DNA from: Bryum argenteum
Taxonomy: Eukaryota; Streptophyta; Bryopsida; Bryales; Bryaceae
NCBI GenBank assembly: GCA_037043015.1
Contig: CM073321.1
Span: 3,477,001 to 3,541,000, forward strand
Direction: 5' to 3'
DNA: 64,000 nt
The stretch's first letter is position 1. Each line of letters begins with the position of its first letter. The translations under genes and the position numbers were made by a program. The notes beneath the pieces were generated by a model. It was not told the DNA's origin. It made no database searches and saw only the letters and a list, made by a program, of their open reading frames with translations. Shown piece after piece: positions 48,084 to 58,501 of the stretch.

Positions 48084-48310
48084 CAATTCCGTTAAAATGG
48101 CGTTATGCCGCTAAAATGGCACACCTTAACTTTCTGAAATGCAGTTCAAAAACCATGTGATATAACAGAATTTGAAGGTGATATTATGGAAAATGAGTGA
48201 CAATGTATATGAAGGAGTGATATAACATAATACACCACTCCTTGTGAGCGTATATGTAAGATTTGGTGTGACAAAATGGCACATGGCATAGTGCCATTTT
48301 AACGGAATTG
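48084..48310. mobile_element. 227-bp MITE-like element in the gene's intron
   Basis: Perfect 18-bp terminal inverted repeats CAATTCCGTTAAAATGGC at 48084-48101 and 48293-48310, with further internal AAAATGGCAC repeats. There is no clear target duplication. It sits in the intron between the zinc-motif exon and the linker exon of copy 2. Confidence 0.65.
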
Positions 48311-48601
48311 AGGTTGTAGCTTTAGTACTCATTGGCTACAACGTAACTGATTCATGTACCCTTGTCTGTAAAGTAAGTACTGTCATGCAAGACGGGGTTT
48401 GTAAAAGTACTACTGATACAGACTTTTATATATAGTGTGCAAAACTGTCTTTGACAGTATAATAAGAGTACAAATAATTATGTTATTATGCTTGAGTAGT
48501 TTAGAAAGTACTATTCACATGTACTATTCAGATGAGATATTGTTGTAGTGTACACATGTAGTTCTTGGGTTGCCTCTCAATTTAGTTCATTGTTTGCGCA
48601 G

Positions 48602-49477
48602 GGTCATCTGTGTTTCCAAAGTCCAACTCTAGGGGCATTGAGATTCGCACTTCCAAAGTTGAGAATTCAGGTGGCAGGGCCAACACTGATGTAAATCCCA
48701 CGGTTGCATCAACTCCCACGTTGCCCTTGGTCAAGACGAATGTCGGGCTTGTCCTAGAAAAACAAGCAGAGTGTATTGCAGCGCAACCAATGCCAGCTGG
48801 AGTGCCCAGCAAAAGTTCCCAAGGCACGCCTGAATGCACCGCGGCAAGTAGAATTCCCCTTGAAAATCAAAGTACAGTTTCTTTTACAAATGAAATGTGG
48901 GTGCATAATTTCCTTCTCTTAATAGTATAGATACACTGATGTAAGGTATGTTGTTCTTTTTAGTGGAAGGTGTGGTCAAAGACACCCCTATAGATTGTCT
49001 ATGCCGAGGCACTGCGACTTCAGATGAGCACCATTCTGATAGCGATGCAGATGTTGAGCACGGGATGCCATGCATGCCGAAGAGCCTGACATCGGCGTGG
49101 AAAGTGCCTTGCCTACGCAGACAGAAGCATTGCGTAGTGTTGATGATGAATCGGTAGGCAAACCAGACTTGCCAATCGACCTCGGAGGTCAACGAAAGCA
49201 GATGCCAAAGACCCGATCTTGGCGTCAGAAATGAGATGAGGAGCGGCAAAATATGGAAATGTCTCCACCTGGAGCACAAATTATGGAGGTGGATAAGGCG
49301 CCTGAGAGACGTACCAGCGGCATTAGGCGATCACTTGATGCAAGGGAGGACGTATCGGAGGCTCTTGTCATAGACGTGGAGAACACTGGACCTAAAGGGC
49401 CCTGTAAGAAGAAAGTGAAGAAATTGCGATCTCTAGCTCCTGCAACAAAGGGCAAAAAGAAAGCGGTAAAACGTTGA
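48602..49477 (+). pseudogene. Linker exons of copy 2 (Lys/Ser-rich, NLS-like)
   Basis: Exon 48602 onward, after a GCGCAG acceptor, encodes a Ser/Thr/Pro-rich linker (NSRGIEIRTSKVENSGGRAN). A later block 48963-49140 is in other frames, and 49253-49477 encodes VIDVENTGPKGPCKKKVKKL and ends KGKKKAVKR, a strongly basic, nuclear-localisation-like tail. Copy 1 has a comparable linker at 16606-17238. Position and composition match the variable region that precedes pre-SET in plant SUVR proteins. Confidence 0.45.
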
Positions 49478-49650
49478 CTTGGCCCTCTTTAGGTAGTAGA
49501 ATATGTGGGTATGTAGGTTTAGTGGAGGGTCAGTTCTTGGAAGGAGTGCAATGTAAGACAAGGTTCTGCTTGTCCTTTTCAATCTATAAAGATGGAAGTT
49601 TATGGGTCTCTTGGTTATGTGTTCATAACCTCTCTTCTATTTTGGGCAGG

Positions 49651-50638
49651 TTTCTCCATTAGATGTTCATGATATATCTAGAGGGACAGAACTTCATTCG
49701 ATTCCAATCTTTTGCCGCGTGTTTGCGCCACCTGTGATGAGTTTCACTTACATAACAAAGAACATCTTATCTCCATCAACGAATATAAACAATGCTCTGA
49801 AAACGAGGTGTACCTGTATGGGAAGAAATTGCTTGGTTAGTTTAGCAGTTTGTGATTCTGCAGCCAAAAATGGTGGCCGGTTTGCGTATTTCTAGGATGG
49901 ACGATAGGCTCCCCACATGTTGAGGCAGGTAAGTATGTTGACTTCCTCCCATATCACCTTTTTGATCTTTTTATTCCATTTGGCTGGTTCACAGGTTTAT
50001 CAATGGTGTTTCATGTTTCGTCATGGTTGGCTTGTAGAGGGGCCGTGACTTGGTAATTTGTGAGCAAGGGCACGGCTGTTACCTTATTGGTCGGGCAGGG
50101 CCTCAGAAAAAAGGCCAAACATAATAGTAAGTGTATTGGGCATGTCCCCCGAATTTTCATTTCCATATGTAACCTGACTTGCGGTTGTCACGTTGAATGT
50201 GGAAACTGGGTATTCCAATGGGGAATGAAGGTGAAAGTGGGAGTATTTTGGGTTGGAGAAAAGGGCTGGGGGGTTAGGACCTTTGAAGCCATCCCAATGG
50301 GGACTTTCGTGTTTGAGTATGTGGATTTAATTTGCAGCAATGCAGAGCTACTTACGAAGGTGGAAGAAACAATCAAACACGGATGTTACACACTTGATCT
50401 AAATGCTGATTGGAAGACTGAGGCTAGTGTAACTGACATGTCTTGTGTATTGACGGAAAGACTCATGGGAATGTGACTAGATTTGTGAACCATATGTGTG
50501 AAGACGCCAACTTTATCGACTTCCCAGTCCGGATCGATAATGCGGACCCTCACATCTATCATGTGGTGCTCTTTGCAAAACGCATTATTCTCGCTCTTGA
50601 GGAGCTCACATGGGTATCATAACTGCTTCTCAATCATT
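49651..50638 (+). pseudogene. SUVR-like histone H3K9 methyltransferase (pre-SET + SET), degraded
   Basis: After a GGGCAG acceptor the frame reads DVHDISRGTELHSIPI and MSFTYITKNIL, the hallmark start of the SUVR1/2/4 pre-SET region, then CTCMGRNC and CDSAAKNGGRFAYF. The next exon (about 50130-50460) encodes SKCIGHVPRIFISICNLTCG, CHVECGNW, GEKGWGVRTFEAIPMGTFVF and TLDLNADW, matching the SET-N part. A one-base slip near 50450 leads to THGNVTRFVNHMCEDANFID and YHVVLFAKRI, ending EELTWVS and a stop. The NHxC motif survives, but the catalytic EELTWDY tyrosine is lost and post-SET cysteines are missing. A stop also interrupts RFAYF at 49897. Plant SUVR proteins methylate H3K9 and act in transposon and heterochromatin silencing. 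Family call confident; clearly non-functional. Confidence 0.82.
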
Positions 50639-50989
50639 TTTATTGGATTTCTCTAGTTGCAACTCATTTTTATTGTAACAACTTTGGAGTAACACTATAC
50701 AAGTTGTTACGCCAAAAGTGTCAATACACTCCAACTTTGGAGTAACACTATACATGTGTACATGTCCCACTGAAAAGACTCTATGTGCTTTGCTGAGAGC
50801 TTACGGAACCGTCTTATACATATTTTCTGCGCTGCCTTACTTTCCCACCTAGTTGGTCTCATGTTCTTATCTACAAAGGTGTTTCAAAGAAGGCTATGCA
50901 AATCAGCATTATACATGAAGTTGTACACATCCTATCAACTATCATCTGGCTTTGCCTCTCTTACCACAGTTGTAATTTGGGGCTGATTT
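50639..50989. other. No gene seen; short direct repeat
   Basis: Non-coding. AACTTTGGAGTAACACTATA occurs twice (about 50680 and 50732). This stretch must contain the right edge of the SUVR-bearing element. Confidence 0.4.
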
Positions 50990-52500
50990 GCACAAGTTTT
51001 GCCAAGGTGATCATCACGTTGGTAGTGTCGAGTATTTGCTGCAGGGTGTAGTCTCTGGCGCGCCCTTGGTCCATGGATGCCGTTTCCAAGTCTCTTTGCA
51101 GATCCGTCTGCAGATTATGCAGTCGTTCCTAGTGATGTTCTGGAAATGGTTTCCTATGCTTCACTACGTGATTCGAGGGAATTGCTTTTGACCTTGTCGT
51201 CACCGCGCAGGTTGAAAACGTGGAGACATTTGTTTCAGGCCCATGGACTTTGGTAAGTGTCACCCCACCTCTCCTGTAGGCCGCGGGGTTTGTGTTCGGT
51301 GGCCCCGGGGTAGTATTGGATTGGTTTTGTGCCCACTTCTGTTTTAGTATGGAACACTGGCTTTGTCTATGGACCATGGCTCCACATTCCTAACAACCAT
51401 CAGTGCGCCCCAGCTGGAAAGCATCCACGTTTACTTTCTCGGGATATACCGCAGCCATGCCGCCATGGTACTTCTGGAACGTTCGTGGTCCTGGGTCGAG
51501 AGTGCGTTGGTAGAGTACCAACACCTTCCATGGTGTGTCTTCCCACAAGTCTGACACAACGGGGGTGCCAACCTGGCTTCTTGCCGTGTCGATGGTAGCG
51601 GTGATATGGAAGCTTGGGTTTGTTTTAGCGCTGTGAGCTCCCGACTAATGACGTTTGCCGTGGAGAGGATCTCGGAAAACGTCTTTACGCTACGGATAAC
51701 AATACCCTGTTGTACCCACGGGAGTAATCCTTTCTTAAACCACTCACACATGTATTCCTCCTCGGGCCATTGCCTAAAATCATCTGCCAACTATTTGAAC
51801 CTATCGTAAAACTTATCTACAGGCTCATTCGCAGTTTGAGTGATCAACCCCAACGCTCGGAGTACTTCCGAACTTGTGTTAAGTTTTCCCAACTGGCATT
51901 GCTGTGTTTGGTCTCAAAGTCAATGTACCAGTTAATGTGATTTCCTTGGAGCGTGGTACCAAATATATTCAATAAGTGTGTGGCATGGAAAATGCCATTC
52001 GTGCGTACTATCACCTTAAACCTCCTGATGTGCCAGTCCGGATCTTCAAACTCATGAAACACGGAGTAACGTATCTTGGGTAATTTGACCTGAACATCAA
52101 GGTTTCCGGGGGTGTGTGACACAGTAAAGACATCCGATGGTACTGCTACTGGTGCCGGTTACGGCATTCCCGAGATGCTTGAACTGACTGCGATATTGTT
52201 CCCCTGGGGTATGGTTGCAGACCTTATCGCTTCTGCTGGTTCTTCCACACTCCGTGGCGTGGAAGCAATAACCTCAGAGGTAACATTGTCTTGGATGTCT
52301 TGATATTTTATGCTGAGCAATTCTAGCTTAGCATTGGAGGCATCGTTCTTAGCAACCAGGTCCGTCATCTCTTGCTTCATCCACTGGAGTAGTTCCCCGG
52401 TATCATCCTCCTGTTGCACGTTCTCTTCTACGTCTGCAACTACACTTTCCGCCGCTTGTCCGCGTCGTTTCTTTTCGGGGGCATTTTCCCTTCCTATCGG
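50990..52500 (-). pseudogene. gag of the 17.5-kb LTR retrotransposon
   Basis: The - strand order is: N-terminal coiled-coil (52159-52419), retrotransposon gag domain (51844-52122, with HEFEDPDWHIRRFKVIVRTN and INWYIDFETKH), gag C-terminus with zinc knuckle CQTCGKTHHGRC (51431-51790, starting ADDFRQWPEEEYMCEWFKKG), and a tail with CAVTTRSKA (51129-51377) typical of the gag-protease junction. Frameshifts and stops lie between the blocks. Pol does not follow; the SUVR-bearing block begins instead. Confidence 0.78.
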
Positions 52501-52565
52501 CTCGTAGCCAGAGATCCCTTATTTATTTATTTTTCTATCGGTTTTCTGATCTACCTCAGCATTCC

Positions 52566-52587
52566 ATCTCCAGCATGGTCGCCAAAA
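52566..52587 (-). promoter_or_regulatory. Primer-binding region of the 17.5-kb element
   Basis: Just inside the 5' LTR the - strand reads TTTTGGCGACCATGCTGGAG, beginning with the TGG expected of a tRNA-complementary site three bases after the LTR end. The tRNA species was not determined. Confidence 0.6.
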
Positions 52588-53405
52588 TGTTAGCCGAGTT
52601 ACGGGTATAGATATGTGTGAGGTATGAGGAGGGAGGCAAGAACAGGGGCATTGGAGAAAACAGGGCTCGTAGGTCATAAACCACGGTTATCCCAATGATG
52701 CCAAGGTAAGGAGTCAGAGTTGTTGACCGGGTGTGGGCTGACTTATCGGGCTTAATCACAGGGTGATTAGCTCGGCTGTAGATATGTCAAGTCAGTGAGG
52801 GGCTTGGACATATATTCAAACAACCAGTGAGTCCAGGGTTACACCTTCGCGGCTTCACTCCCTCGTTCCGCTTCTACGGCCAAGGAGTTTATTCTCGCGG
52901 ACAGGCTAGGACCTTGGCACGGCGGGAAGTTTGGCAACAGTTCTCCTTAACCACGTTACGCCCTACAGACTTAGACACGATCCTTCGGCCAAGGAAGATT
53001 TGCGAAACCACGGCTCACACATGGGTTAGGATATTCAAGGTTACAGAAGGGAGAGAAGGAGAAGGGTTTAGGAAGAGACAGAGCAAAGTAGAGGAAAGAG
53101 AGTCCGCGTCTGCATTGAACGAGTAGAGGCCAAATCGCTACAGCACTGTGCGACAATGAGCTCGTGGAACTACTACTACATTCGTGCAATACATGGAAGT
53201 GTCAACTATGTAATTCTATCTTCTATTTATAATAAAACCTGGTCTTTGCGCTGGCTTTTGCTTCAACTGCGGTCCTTGGTCTTGATCCCCGTGGTCGCTC
53301 TCGTCCTTGGTCTCGAGCCCCGTGGTCACTGTAGTCCACGGCCTTGATCCCCGTGGTTGTTGTGGTCCACGGTCTAGATACCTGCGGTTGCTGTGGCGGG
53401 TAACA
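52588..53405 (-). repeat. 5' LTR of the 17.5-kb element
   Basis: 818 bases with inverted ends TGTTAGCC and GGGTAACA. Homologous to the three-piece LTR at 35900-41815. The 3' two-thirds carry GTGGTC/CCACGG repeats (53280-53400). Confidence 0.9.
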
Positions 53406-53410
53406 GGTTG

Positions 53411-54690
53411 CGAAGGTGGTTGTGGCCCATCTATAGAGGAACTCCAACTTCGCGCCTCCCGACGCAAAGCTTTTTGCACCGCCCAACGCAAAGCAAATCG
53501 AACATGGGATCTATCAGATATCAACAAGGTTGTACTAAATTTCCTTGAAGCTGAGGTTTTTTGTACTAGTGACGAACACTTCGAGGGAGTTGAGGTCTCT
53601 GGTACAAAGAAACGGAAGGCAAATGTTTCAATTGGAGCGGAAGAAGTAACACATCGACTTGACACTATGAGCTTCTCACGTCCACAAATTGAGAGAAGGC
53701 TTATCTGAGCTTGTGCTATGAGTTTGGGTTCTATCTACAAGGAAGACAAAGTTCAAGAATGCCCTCTAAAACTATCTACTTCTCCGGGACCGAGTATCCA
53801 ACGCGTGACCGCGGTTCAAGAGACTAAAGTGAACGAGAGGTTGTGGCACATTTTCTTGACTGAAGGAGACATCTTCCAACTGAAGGCTTGTTGGGCAAAT
53901 ACGGCAGTGACTAAGAAGAAATGTGAATCACGCATAGTCCGAAACGAGAAGGCTACTCCGGCTCCTACTTACACTGGATTATGGCAGCCTCCTTAGTGCA
54001 GCCGCAAAGTCGAAGAACAATTCTTTTTTCGTGCAGACGATATTGAGAGGTGTGCAAAGGGTACTCGTCGGAGATGGGTTGAGCAGTTCTCTCCGACCCA
54101 AGATCCACCACCTATTCCTTCAGCATGGCCTGTGAAAATAGGGACAAATTTGACACGTAGCGAAATCGAGGCGTCAGAGAATGCAAGATTCCAACTCCCA
54201 CAAAACAAGCGCCTTTCCATAATCTGCACATTCAATAACATTGTCCCTCCACGAGACTTGTTATACATCCCGGTGCCGGACAATGCGAACGTTTTCCCAA
54301 AATCAAGAAAATTTAAGAACCTTCGTCGAGTCACTTCTCCAACACCAAAGTTGATGAAGGGAGTCGATTCGGCTCGGGCTTTGCAAGCCAGCATACTCAA
54401 GGTGACCATGATACCTCAGCCTGGTTTTGGTTGTATTGTCGATTTGGAGTCGGATTCGGGGGGGTCAGTTTATAAAGTTCAATAAGTGCATCGCCTAATT
54501 GTACTTGCCCAGTGATGAAGGACACAATTGCTAAGTTGGATAGAAAAGGATGTCCATATAGACCCTGTAAGCACCTTTACTATGTCTTTGTTAAGGTTTG
54601 TAATTTTGATGCCAATAGCAACCTTTTTATCCACGCGTTTACCTTCATTTACAATGAGGTGAAAAGGATTCTAGAGTGTGTTATACTATA
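53411..54690 (+). pseudogene. SWIM/MULE-type transposase, 3' part
   Basis: Continues the gene cut at 35899: GPSIEELQLRASRRKA, FEGVEVSGTKKRKAN, ERLWHIFLTEGDIF, ANTAVTKKKCESRIV. A TAG near 53995 is followed by FFFRADDIERCAKGTRRRW, SAWPVKIGTNLTRSEIEASE, then LQASILKVTMIPQPGFGCIV. After a frameshift near 54482 a zinc-binding SWIM motif appears, SPNCTCPVMKD with GCPYRPCKHLYYVFVKV (CxC...CxH), ending near 54690. SWIM fingers are a common C-terminal module of MULE transposases. The gene ends about 300 bases from the insert's right edge, as a transposon's own transposase would. Confidence 0.68.
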
Positions 54691-54926
54691 ATATTGTGTC
54701 TTTCCTATCTTATGTACAATGATTTCACAATTTAGTGAAAATCAATATATATAATGTTCCAAAATCTCTGTTCCTATTTAATAGATTTTATGCTTATAAG
54801 TAGTTATCATGCACAGGTAATCTTATCGTTTGAGGTTCGGAATGTCTCTATATGCATCTCAAGCATGCATAATTGTAAAATTATGTCTCCCAATTCCACG
54901 GATTTAGGGACCAGAATCCACGTTAA

Positions 54927-54995
54927 TAAGTCCAGAATAATCAAATATTCCCAGGAATATTTTTTCAAAAAATCAAAAAAATTAGATTTTCAAAA
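54927..54995. repeat. 69-bp repeat, copy 2, right edge of insert
   Basis: Identical to 7-75. The chromovirus coding sequence resumes at the next base. Confidence 0.85.
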
Positions 54996-57900
54996 CTCGG
55001 AGCCGTGTTGGCCCCTTCGGAATGTACAGCAGCTCTTCAAAATATAAGAGATCTTCTTCCACCTTGAATTTGTCATTGTCGATGCGTTGCTTGATATCAA
55101 CGGCCATAGCAGCTTCAAGAATCGCAACACGTACTTGGTTGAGGAAATCGGCATCAATTGGCACAAAAGTAGCGCAAATTCTAAATTCTTCAGGCTTCAA
55201 CAATGTTGGACACTATTGGTCAAAAACTGCATCTCCAACCTTTGGCGCAAGATATGATCTCCTCGATAATGCATCGGATAATCCTTGTTGCTTTCCTGGC
55301 CGATAAGTAATAACGAAGTCAAATCTAGAAAGCGACATATTCCATTGAGCTTGACGACGATTCAGAACTCGAGACGTCATGAAGTATTCTAAATTCTTGT
55401 GATCCGTATATACGGTCACTAGATGTGCAGCTCCTTCAAGGAAATGACACAACTCTTAAAAAGAATCCACTATTGCAAGGAGTTCTATATCATGGATCTT
55501 ATAGTTGATCTCGGATTCTCGCAAAGACAAAAACTTGCCGGGATAAAATTCAACCGGATGGAGCTTCCCGTCTCGTCCATCTCATGTAAGCACCGCCAAA
55601 GCAAAAAATCAAGGATCCACCTCTAAATAGAAGGCTTTTTCAAAGTCAGGATGTACCAAGATTGGAGCCGTAGTAAATGTGGCCTTGAGATCTTGAAATG
55701 CTTTTTCCGCTTGAGGTCTCTATTCGAGCTTGTTCTTACATGTCAACCGAGTGAGGGGAGCAGCAACCTGGGAGTAATTTTTGATGAAGATCCGATAGAA
55801 GTTAGCAAAGCCGAGGAAGCATTGTACGTCACAAATTGTCTTTGGAACTTCCCAAGACACGATTGCCTCCACCTTCTTAGGATCCATCTTCAATCCTTCT
55901 ATTGTCGAGAGAAATCCCAAAAATTCCATCTCAATCTGGTGGAATGGGCATTTCTCCAATTTGGCGTAGAACCTTCGTTTGCGTAGTTTTTCCACGACCA
56001 AACAAACGTGTTTCTCATGTTCCCCCTTGTTTTTTGAAAATATAAGAATGTCATCTAAGTAGATGAAAATGAAGTCGTCAAGGTGCTCTCAAAAGATGTC
56101 ATTCATCATGTGTTGGAAGACGGCGGGAGCATTAGTAAGGCTAGAAGGCATGACATTGTACTCAAAATGGCCATACCTTGTACGGAAAGTTGTCTTCCAT
56201 TCGTCTCCTTCCTTTATATGCACAAGATTGTAAGCGCCTTTTAGATCAATTTTTGTAAAGATCCTTGCATGTCCAAGTTGTTCTAATAGACCGGAGATCA
56301 ACGGTAACAGATAACGATTCTTCTTAGTCACCTTGTTGAGACCTCGATGATCAATGCACATCCGCAATGATCCATCGTTTTTCTTCACAAATAAGATTGG
56401 TGCTCAAGCCGGCTACTTAGAATGACAAATGAAATTCTTGGCGAAATTCTCGTCGATGTACCTCCGCAACTCCGCCAACTCCGTTCGCGACAGATTATAG
56501 ATTGGGCCAAACGGTGGTTGTGCTCCTTCCTGTAAATCGATGGCGCAATCGTATGGCCGGTGCTCCGGTAGCATGTCAACGTACTTCTTTTAAAATACGT
56601 CTTGGAAATCCTTGTATTGCTCCGGTATGCTTGCTGTTGAAATTGTTTCGGTGCTAGTTGGGGCCGCATAAATAACACATGGTGTGCCTTCCCTAGATGT
56701 CCTCGCAAAAGCTCTTGCTCCAATAAACACGGGTTTTCTGACTCGAGATCTCTTATCAAGCATATTTTCGGGGTATACTCTAGGGAATGTTATCCTTCGC
56801 AACCTCCAATCTATAGACGAGTTATGTTCTTCTAACCAAGAAAAGCCAAGAATAAGAGGGTTCGACAGGGTTCTAATAATGTCGAAAATAATATAGCTAC
56901 TATGGTCTTCAAAGGTTACTTCCATAGGTTCTGGCTCATAGATAATACTACCGGATAATAGAGGTCGTCCATCCAATACTTTTACGTGTAATTGTTTGGA
57001 TTTCTGTACTAGAGGAATCTTATTATGCTTGGCAAATTCCTCATCTAGAAGAAACAAGCAGATGCTCCTGAATCTACTAATGTTAAGGTTTTTAGGTTTT
57101 TAGGGCCTAAAGACAAAGGAATTGTAAAACAATGGGCAGGTTGGGCAGCAAAGGAGGAACATGATTGAGGTATCAAATTGACCAGCCGCATGGTTCTTAT
57201 TGTGGCTGGGCACCTTCGTTTTCTTGAATCACAACGCTTCTGGTCTTGACAATGCGTCTGTTTGGCTTCTTAGGACAATTCGCAACCTTATGGCCTTCTT
57301 CACCGCAGTACAAACATAATCATTCTTCCATACGTCGTTTCTTTTCTTCTGGAGTAAGAGACTTTACACATACCACATCAATTTGCATGTCTTCCGCCTT
57401 CAACTGTGAATTTAGACCGCTTGCTGGCATAGTTGCACTGTGACAAATTGTATATTGTCTTGGGCGTTGATCTTCGCGACGCTCGAATAAGCGGTTATCA
57501 CACTTCACAGCTTGGCTAATAGCCTCGTTTTGCGTTTGTGGATCAGGAAGAGATAATAACAAGTCCTTCACATCGTCCCTCAAACCGCAGTAAAATTGGC
57601 TCATCAATGCTTCTTTGCCCCAATTGATGTCGCAGGCCAATTGCCAGAAATCTGATGCATACGTCGATGCAGAGCGTGTACCTTGACGTAGCGACCGAAT
57701 CTTTGTTGTGGCCCATCGAGCTTTGTCATGTTCACCAAATGCTTCCACAAACGCCTCTAAGAAAGGCTCAAAGTTGCTTAGAATTGGTGATCGTTTCTCG
57801 AATAAAAGAGCAAACCACGATAACGCTTGTCCCGTGAGCAGAGTCCCGACCAATCCAACATGTGACTCCTCCGTCGGGTAGCGTTCGGGCTGTAGAACTG

Positions 57901-58198
57901 TTATCAACCTAATTTGGTTGACGAAACCTTGAAACTTGGAACGCGCACCCTCGAATTTGTCCGGAAGACTGACTCGGGATTCTTTTCATGGTTGAACCAA
58001 CGGTTCTCGTCAAACTAGAGGCAAAGCTGCTTCTTGAGGTGTCGAAGCTTGAGGCTGGTGAGTCCTGAGTTGTGCTATTATGGGCGCTCCATCGTTGTGT
58101 AGTATCACCATGACTCCTTCAATCTCCGCAATTCTCTAAGACAACAAAGCTAGAGCATTCATGATGGCGTCTTGTTTGGACTTTGTATTTTCAGCCAT
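54996..58198 (-). pseudogene. Chromovirus gag-protease-RT-RNase H (5' half)
   Basis: The - strand ATG at 58198 gives MAENTKSKQDAIMNALALLS. The gag domain (57320-57907) has RLITVLQPERYPTEESHVGL. After a stop comes the CCHC knuckle CLYCGEEGHKVANC (57255-57300). Protease with TLVDSGASACF (about 57063-57095) frameshifts into FLLDEEFAKHNKIPL (56590-57057). RT has [35 protein letters not shown] and the catalytic YLDDILIFSKN (56040-56060), with a stop before it. RT thumb and connection are at 55720-56001 (FLGFANFYRIFIKNYSQVAA). RNase H has [20 protein letters not shown] and [11 protein letters not shown] (55213-55452). The linker ends IPKGPTRLRVL at the insertion point. Confidence 0.92.
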
Positions 58199-58501
58199 AT
58201 GGATGTCTTGACCTCCAGCCATAATAAGTAGGAGAAGAAAAAGATGAGTCTACACAAGACAATATTGGTTTAGAGGAGGGTAATCCGCAACCTCTAAAAC
58301 GTGTGAAGACTTCAAGAAGAGGGGTAATCCACTCTCTCCAAAAAGAAGAAGACTTCAATATTGTAATCTGGGATATACTTGTTTAGAGGATGGTAATCCA
58401 CAACCTCTAACGCGCTAGTACGTCTTTGAGTAAGAGGTAATCTACACTCCAACAAGAAGGAACTAGCTCTGATATCAAGAATGTGTATAGTCTCGACAAA
58501 C
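58199..58501. other. Chromovirus 5' untranslated region with primer-site candidates
   Basis: Non-coding leader between 5' LTR and gag. On the - strand TGATATCAGAGC (58466-58477), close to the initiator-Met-type primer site TGGTATCAGAGC, lies about 24 bases inside the LTR. This is further than usual, so self-priming as in Tf1-like elements cannot be excluded. AGGTAATCC/AACCTCTAA repeats occur at 58275-58445. Confidence 0.45.

Larger units (their letters stand above)
44515..50980 (+). mobile_element. Second copy of the SUVR-bearing element (right end not resolved)
   Basis: It begins with the ~110-bp terminal-repeat-like sequence (GGGTAAAAGCATACTAAGGT, CAGCCCATTGTACTT), contains paired palindromes, then the gene family described at 14329 followed by SET sequence. 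It lies on the opposite strand to, and within, the internal region of the 17.5-kb LTR element. The gag of that element resumes at about 50990. I could not find an inverted right terminus or target duplication. Confidence 0.5.
35900..53405 (-). mobile_element. 17.5-kb LTR retrotransposon with nested inserts
   Basis: 5' LTR 52588-53405, primer-binding region 52566-52587, gag 51010-52500, an additional - strand ORF at 41848-44242, polypurine tract 41816-41831, and 3' LTR 35900-41815. It was inserted into the transposase gene described at 34830 and 53411. No reverse transcriptase or integrase is visible, so it is either a non-autonomous class or its pol was lost where the 44.5-51 kb block lies. 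The 3' LTR is split by a solo LTR and by CACTA C. Confidence 0.85.
11487..54995. mobile_element. 43.5-kb composite insert in chromovirus pol
   Basis: Everything between the two chromovirus halves. The left edge is GGGGAATGCAGAGG followed by GTGTGAGCAATGAGCGTAGA. The right edge is the 69-bp repeat ending GATTTTCAAAA. No target duplication longer than one or two bases is visible. The insert carries a + strand SWIM/MULE-like transposase gene, and its own sequence, after setting aside the nested elements, amounts to only about 4 kb. It may be a MULE-type or other DNA transposon that later collected further insertions. The right end lacks the ~90 bases that follow the 69-bp repeat at the window start, so it may be truncated. 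Confidence 0.6.
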
